Assembly (NCBI GenBank): GCA_963643985.1 | Contig: CAVINP010000037.1 | Location: 1 to 18,481 of the forward strand | Reading direction: 5' to 3' | DNA: 18,481 nt | Source: SFTH01 sp963643985 | Lineage (GTDB): Bacteria > Bacillota > Clostridia > Christensenellales > Aristaeellaceae | Part shown: piece by piece, positions 14,410 through 18,481 of the stretch | Layout: each line of letters opens with the position of its first letter | Position numbering within the stretch: the stretch's first letter is position 1 | Translations under genes and position numbers: made by a program | Notes under the pieces: model-generated | What the model was told of the DNA's origin: nothing | The model's input: only the letters and a program-made list of their open reading frames with translations | Databases searched by the model: none

Positions 14410-15783
14410 ATGAATCTGAAATACAGGGCGATACTGGATCCGGACTTCGCGCCCATGGAAATGGTGCTGCGCGACTTCGAGGCACGGGTCAAAAAAGAGG
14501 GCGGTCAGCGGCTTCACGTGGCGCTGGAGCGCAATCGCGGCTACTGTGAGCGCTTTTCGCTTGACATTCTGAGGGACGGAGCGGACGATGCGGCCAACTG
14601 CGCCGTCCTGGAGCGCTACATCAAAACGCTGCTGTGGGTCTTCGGCGGCCGGAAAATTTATGTCAGCGGCTCGAAGGTGGTCTACGACTACCTGAAGGAT
14701 GCCTACCGCAAGGGCGGCCTGCGCGAGTTTGACGTGTGGTTCATGAGCCGCGTGTACGAGCGCCCCTTCGAGGTGGCCTACGTCGAAAACGAAGCGGATA
14801 TGCCCGAAACCGGGCGGAGTGCCTCCGCCGTCGGGCGCCATCTGGGCGGCTGTCGCATCGGCTTTGATGCAGGCGGCAGCGACCGCAAGGTCAGCGCCGT
14901 GATCGACGGCGAGAGCGTATATTCCGAGGAGGTCGTCTGGCATCCCAAGACGCAGAGCGATCCGGAATACCACTATGCCGGCATACTGGAATCCTTCCGC
15001 ACGGCGGCGAGCAAGCTGCCCCGCGTGGACGGCATCGGCGTGAGCACTGCGGGCGTGCTGATCGACAACCGCGTGATGGTCGCCTCGCTGTTCGTCAAGG
15101 TCAACGATGAGGACTTTGAACGCCGCGTGAAGAACATCTATCTGGATGCAGCCAAGGAACTGGGCGAGAACATTCCCATCGAGGTTGCCAACGACGGTGA
15201 CGTGACCGCACTGGCGGGCGCGATGGATCTGAACGACAACGGTGTGCTGGGCATTGCCATGGGCACCAGCGAGGCCGGCGGCTATGTGGACATGAACGGC
15301 AACATCACGGGCTGGCTCAACGAGCTGGCCTTCGTGCCGGTGGACTTCAACCGCGAAGCCGCGGTGGATGAGTGGAGCGGCGACTACGGCTGCGGCGTGA
15401 AGTATTTCTCGCAGGATTCCGCCATCAAACTCGCCCCCGCAGCAGGCATCGATCTGGATGAAAAGCTCACCCCCGCCGAGAAGCTCAAGATCATACAGCA
15501 GCTCATGGCGGCGCACGACCCCCGCGCCGAGAAGATCTACGAGACCATCGGCGTGTATTTCGGCTACGCCATCGCCTACTATGCCCGCTTCTATGACATG
15601 CGCCACGTGCTGATCATGGGCCGTGTCACCAGCGGTGAGGGCGGCGTGATACTGCTCAACCGCGCCCGCGAGGTGCTCTCGGGTGAGTTCCCCGCACTGG
15701 CAGAGAAGATAGAGCTGAGCATTCCCGACGAATCCTCCCGCCGCGTGGGTCAGTCCATCGCCGCGGCAAGTCTGCCGGAATAA
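14410..15783 (+). CDS. divergent ROK-family sugar kinase-like protein with N-terminal extension
   Basis: 457 residues against about 300 for a simple ROK kinase. Residues 1 to about 145 are an extra domain I do not recognise. The ROK/ASKHA core starts at IGFDAGGSDRK (150-160, phosphate loop). It continues with GIGVSTAGV (208-216), VANDGDVTAL (259-268, with the Asp expected to be the catalytic base), GIAMGTSEAGG (281-291) and a late adenosine-region strand HVLIMGRV. The GExGH and CxCGxxGCxE zinc motifs of ROK proteins are absent: the positions read NELAFVP (304-310) and DYGCGVKYF (325-333). No helix-turn-helix is seen. Next to nagA it could phosphorylate GlcNAc or ManNAc to feed that enzyme, but kinase activity is inference. 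GGGAG is 7 bases before the ATG. Confidence 0.85.
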   Translation: MNLKYRAILDPDFAPMEMVLRDFEARVKKEGGQRLHVALERNRGYCERFSLDILRDGADDAANCAVLERYIKTLLWVFGGRKIYVSGSKVVYDYLKDAYRKGGLREFDVWFMSRVYERPFEVAYVENEADMPETGRSASAVGRHLGGCRIGFDAGGSDRKVSAVIDGESVYSEEVVWHPKTQSDPEYHYAGILESFRTAASKLPRVDGIGVSTAGVLIDNRVMVASLFVKVNDEDFERRVKNIYLDAAKELGENIPIEVANDGDVTALAGAMDLNDNGVLGIAMGTSEAGGYVDMNGNITGWLNELAFVPVDFNREAAVDEWSGDYGCGVKYFSQDSAIKLAPAAGIDLDEKLTPAEKLKIIQQLMAAHDPRAEKIYETIGVYFGYAIAYYARFYDMRHVLIMGRVTSGEGGVILLNRAREVLSGEFPALAEKIELSIPDESSRRVGQSIAAASLPE

Positions 15784-15805
15784 CTTCCCTTCATATCAAT
15801 GATTT

Positions 15806-15845
15806 GCGCCACGCAGAACGATGTCTGCGTGGCGCTTGTCGTTTT
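15806..15845 (+). terminator. terminator after the nagA-ROK operon
   Basis: Perfect 11-bp stem GCGCCACGCAG (15806-15816) / CTGCGTGGCGC (15825-15835) with an 8-base loop, followed by TTGTCGTTTT. On the minus strand the hairpin is also just past the stop of the adhesin-like gene (15851), but the sequence after it is less T-rich (AAATCATTG), so it serves the plus strand best. Confidence 0.85.
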
Positions 15846-15850
15846 GGGAT

Positions 15851-18481
15851 CTATGCCGCCATATCCAAAGTCGGCAGTTCAGTGATCACTTCGTTCCAGA
15901 TTTCGCTGTCCTGCGTGTAGGCGATCAGGTAGTCTTCGCAGTCACAGAAGAAATCCTCGAATGTCGGCAGGGCGGCCGCGAAATCCTCGCGGAATGCGGC
16001 CAGCGCTGCCATGATCGATGTGGGTTCGTCCGTGCATTCCTGCAGCAGCGTGAGCAGCTGTTCCTTTTGCTGCGCTTCTTCAACGTCCGTCAGGTCGAGT
16101 ATGGCGGCATCGGGGTAGATTTCCTTCGCCGCGGCTTCCAGCCCGATCGCGTCCGCGAAACAGAGCGTGCCGATCGAGGCAAGCTCGCCTTCACCCTTGA
16201 GTGTGTTGAGCACCTCGAGCCAGAAGGTCTCGTCCGTCTCGCTTGCGCCGATGAACAGCCCCGGTATCGTGAGTTTGCCGTCCTCATCCAGACCGATCAT
16301 CACATACAGCGTCTCTCTCCCGTTCAGGTCGAAGCGCAGCACCAGCACAATTTCGTATGCACTGCCTGAGCCCGGTCTGCGGTAGAGATTGCGGTAATTC
16401 AGTATGTTCAGGCCCGCTGTGATCTGCACGCGCCCGGAGGCGGTGAAGGTCATGGGCACATCCTTCGTGCCGACATTGCCGCCCGCGTGGATGGTGATGT
16501 TGCCCGTGGTGATGTCCTTGCCCGTGACGTTGCCGTCGGTGTTGACAGTCAGGTTCCCCGACTTTTCATCGCTGATGTCGAGCTCTGCGGAATGGTTGTC
16601 AATATAGATGTTCCTGCCCGAGCCGTGCAGCCTGTCGATCACGGTGTCGAGCGGGTTGTCTTTGGTGCCGATGTCGCCCTTGGCGTTGATCGTGGCATCC
16701 TCTGCCATGATGTTCGGCTTCGTGTCGGGATCGGCGTCGATCTTGCCGTTTACATCCAGCTTCAGCTTCTCTTCGGCAACGATTTGACCGACCGTAGTGT
16801 CGTCTTTGCGAAGGTTGCGGATGTTGATGTTGTCGCCCGTGGCATCGATGCGGCCGGTGTCGACCGTCAGCGGCGTCTTCTCGCTGCCGATGTCGCCGTC
16901 CACGGCATGCACTTCGAGCGTCTCGCCCTTGAGCGTGCCCTCGGCACTGATGTCGCCATCCAGCGTCGAGATTGCAATATCTCCCGTCACGTCTGCGTCG
17001 GTCAGGTGCTTGTCGCCGCTGCCGCTGAGATAGAGGTTGCTCGGCGTATTGGCATCGATGGTGCCGCCCGCCTGTACGGACAGGCCGTGGTCCTTTTCGC
17101 CGATGTCGCCGCCCGCACTGATCGTCAGATCCGTGCCCGTCTTGACGGTCGCGCCGGTGTTCAGTGCCTTTTCCTTGGCCTGATCGGCGGCCTGCCGGGC
17201 GGCATCGTAGGCATCCAGCTTGGCCTGCGCCTCGGTCTCCGCTTCGTTCGCGCGCTTTTCAGCCTCGGGCAGTGCCGCCTTGGCTGCATCCAGCGCTGCC
17301 TGTGCCGCGTCGATCTTGCTCTGCTTCGCCTTGGGGTTCTGTGTAAGCTGATCGAGCTTCTGCTGTGCCTTATCCACAGCTTCGGCTGCGAGGTTTGCCT
17401 TTTCGCGTTCGACGTAGGCCGCGGCTTCTGCCTTCTCGGCTTCCGCCTTTTTGTTGTTTGCTTCCTTCTGCGCTTCCACGGCCTCGTCGAAGACGGTGCT
17501 GTTGCCGTCCGTGATGCTGCCGGGGGCGGTGACGGTCGCGTCTGCGTTGGCTGTGATGCCCTTTAGGATCAGGTCATCCGTCAGCTCGGTGATGTTGAGC
17601 CTGTCGCCGCTTGCGGTCAGCGTGCCGCCCTCGGCGGAGTCGGTGTCCACGCGGAAGGCTGCCTCGTCCGTACCGATGTCGCCGTCCTTGGCGGTCAGCG
17701 TGATGGACTTGCCCTTCACCTGTGCATCCTCGCCCAGACGGTCGCCCGCGATGATGCTGTCCTCGGCCGTGATGCTTGCGTCGCCGCCCGCAATGATGGG
17801 GCCGACCACGAGGTCGCCGCGCTTGTTGGCGAGGTTCAGGTCATCCTTCGCCGTGGCGTTCACCTGTCCGTCTTCGCTCTGCGCAATCAGGTCAAGCGTG
17901 CCGATGTCGCTAACGGAGATCGTTTCCTTCGCTTCGGCATCGATCGTGCCGTCCACGTCGGTTTCGATGCGCTTGTCGGGATCGCCGATTGTGCCGCTCT
18001 TGGCCGTGATCGTCGCATTTCCCGTCACGCTCAGGTTGGGTTTGGTCTGCGCGTCCGTGCGCGTGTCGAGTATGCTGCCGGGAGTCGTGAGCGTCACATC
18101 GCCGTCTGCGTCGATGACGCCAAGTCCCGTATCGCCGCTGACTTCATTGATGTTCACATCGCCGCCGGCCTTGACGTCCAGACGCTTGGCCGCATCGCTG
18201 CGCGTGATCCAGAGCCAGTTGAAGTCGTAGGTGAATTGCAGTGCCCACTTGTCCTTTTGTGTCAGGTCGTCGGTGACCGCGCCGCTTGCATCCAGCGCGT
18301 ATACCGTGCGGTCCACAGGTTCGCGGAGCTTCGCGGTCAGCACCAGCTCGCGTTCGCGCTGGTCGATCGTCAGCTTCTGCGTCTCTCCCACGCCCTTGGC
18401 AGCGGTCAGTGTGACATTTTCGGCGGTGATGTTCGTCTTGCCGTCCGTGCCCTCGATGGCGCCGTTCAGAGCGGTGAGCGT
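15851..18481 (-). CDS. C-terminal part of a large beta-helix (filamentous-adhesin-like) protein with a degenerate transposase-like tail; 5' end outside the window
   Basis: The frame is open to the right edge (876 codons visible), and the repeats continue there (TLTALNGAIEGTDGKTNITAEN), so no true start is in view; the GTG at 18391 is not a start. The protein is built of beta-solenoid repeats in which a GDIGT..PL..-type motif followed by GxIxAxxxxNIYI recurs, at about 17998, 17686, 17113, 16900, 16681 and 16483. This pattern is typical of filamentous hemagglutinin/LktA-type surface proteins. An Ala/Glu/Lys coiled coil (17162-17488) interrupts the solenoid. The last ~168 residues (15854-16357) are a different domain resembling the IS256/Mutator transposase core. 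No LPxTG, SLH or membrane anchor is seen at the C-terminus. Probable role: cell-surface or secreted adhesin; the target is unknown. Confidence 0.85.
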   Translation of the reverse strand, partial: TLTALNGAIEGTDGKTNITAENVTLTAAKGVGETQKLTIDQRERELVLTAKLREPVDRTVYALDASGAVTDDLTQKDKWALQFTYDFNWLWITRSDAAKRLDVKAGGDVNINEVSGDTGLGVIDADGDVTLTTPGSILDTRTDAQTKPNLSVTGNATITAKSGTIGDPDKRIETDVDGTIDAEAKETISVSDIGTLDLIAQSEDGQVNATAKDDLNLANKRGDLVVGPIIAGGDASITAEDSIIAGDRLGEDAQVKGKSITLTAKDGDIGTDEAAFRVDTDSAEGGTLTASGDRLNITELTDDLILKGITANADATVTAPGSITDGNSTVFDEAVEAQKEANNKKAEAEKAEAAAYVEREKANLAAEAVDKAQQKLDQLTQNPKAKQSKIDAAQAALDAAKAALPEAEKRANEAETEAQAKLDAYDAARQAADQAKEKALNTGATVKTGTDLTISAGGDIGEKDHGLSVQAGGTIDANTPSNLYLSGSGDKHLTDADVTGDIAISTLDGDISAEGTLKGETLEVHAVDGDIGSEKTPLTVDTGRIDATGDNINIRNLRKDDTTVGQIVAEEKLKLDVNGKIDADPDTKPNIMAEDATINAKGDIGTKDNPLDTVIDRLHGSGRNIYIDNHSAELDISDEKSGNLTVNTDGNVTGKDITTGNITIHAGGNVGTKDVPMTFTASGRVQITAGLNILNYRNLYRRPGSGSAYEIVLVLRFDLNGRETLYVMIGLDEDGKLTIPGLFIGASETDETFWLEVLNTLKGEGELASIGTLCFADAIGLEAAAKEIYPDAAILDLTDVEEAQQKEQLLTLLQECTDEPTSIMAALAAFREDFAAALPTFEDFFCDCEDYLIAYTQDSEIWNEVITELPTLDMAA
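15854..16357 (-). other. IS256/Mutator transposase-like C-terminal domain (exapted, degenerate)
   Basis: Counting from the Tyr codon at 16357 as 1: IGLDEDG (21-27), GLFIGASETDETFW (33-46), LEVLNTLKGEG (47-57), FADAIGLEAA (67-76), EIYPDA (79-84), FEDFF (133-137) and YTQDSEIWN (147-155). These fall in the order and spacing of IS256-family motifs (G-x3-DG...LG, IGxSExxxFW, SDAHxGLxxAI, the TNxIExxN end). The middle Asp (69) and final Glu (152) are kept; the first catalytic Asp (expected near residues 2-4) and the RCxVHFxRN block are not. In frame with the adhesin and without terminal inverted repeats, so not a recent insertion. Confidence 0.6.
17162..17488 (-). other. coiled-coil insertion in the beta-helix protein
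   Basis: About 109 residues rich in Ala, Glu, Lys, Asp and Gln with heptad-like spacing (AVEAQKEANNKKAEAEKAEA, then DAAQAALDAAKAALPEAEKR), lying between two solenoid segments. A short QNPKAKQS break in the middle would fit a helical hairpin. Confidence 0.75.

Noticed and set aside
13186..15606. 806-codon minus-strand frame spanning nagA and the ROK gene
   Set aside because: It crosses two well-supported plus-strand genes; the open frame is a by-product of their codon use.
15854..16357. Intact IS256 element inserted in the adhesin gene
   Set aside because: There are no terminal inverted repeats or target duplication in view, the first catalytic Asp is missing and the reading frame continues smoothly from the beta-helix, so it is described as a fused domain, not a mobile element.
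16487..17566. 359-codon plus-strand frame opposite the beta-helix protein
   Set aside because: Anti-sense to a clear repeat protein, with no motifs or ribosome site.

Overview
The window looks like a chromosomal segment of a moderately GC-rich Bacillota (Clostridia-type, possibly gut-derived, uncultured) bacterium. The evidence is strong GGAGG-type ribosome sites, sigma-A style promoters with extended -10 boxes, a PolA whose proofreading domain has lost its motifs, a CapA-like protein, a NagA/ROK pair and solute-binding proteins with Gram-positive style signal peptides. No rRNA, tRNA, CRISPR array or intact insertion sequence was found. Species cannot be named from the sequence alone.

Left part, minus strand (1-6281). 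A ribose/sugar-type ABC solute-binding protein gene (60-1016) stands alone behind a strong promoter with a perfect LacI-family-like palindrome just downstream of the start of transcription. Beyond it, polA, coaE and an oligopeptide-type solute-binding protein form an overlapping three-gene operon (6134 down to 1263) driven by a promoter at 6253-6281 and closed by a hairpin terminator at 1222-1255.

Middle part (6314-12160). This is a cluster of envelope proteins of unclear function. A small anchored protein (6373-6852, TTG start, own promoter) is bracketed by degenerate TGATCAGTG-type repeats and converges on a 1047-residue membrane protein (10155 down to 7012). That protein carries a very acidic N-terminal tract, two membrane helices, a Thr/Pro/Ser-rich linker and 13 tandem His-Cys3 modules that look like metal-binding (Ada zinc-site-like) units. 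Divergent from it is a membrane-anchored CapA-family protein (10493-12100) with a Pro-Thr linker, a partly degenerate metal site and an acidic C-terminal region.

Right part (12172-18481). mutY (DNA repair) is followed by a nagA-ROK operon for N-acetylamino-sugar phosphate metabolism, with its own promoter at the 3' end of mutY. Convergent to it, across a shared hairpin terminator, is the C-terminal portion of a very large repetitive beta-helix (filamentous-adhesin-like) protein that runs off the right edge. The most surprising feature is here. After the beta-helix repeats and an internal coiled coil, the last ~168 residues line up motif by motif with the catalytic core of IS256/Mutator-type transposases, but with the first catalytic Asp and the RC-x2-H block missing. 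It looks like an exapted, inactive transposase domain fused to a surface protein.
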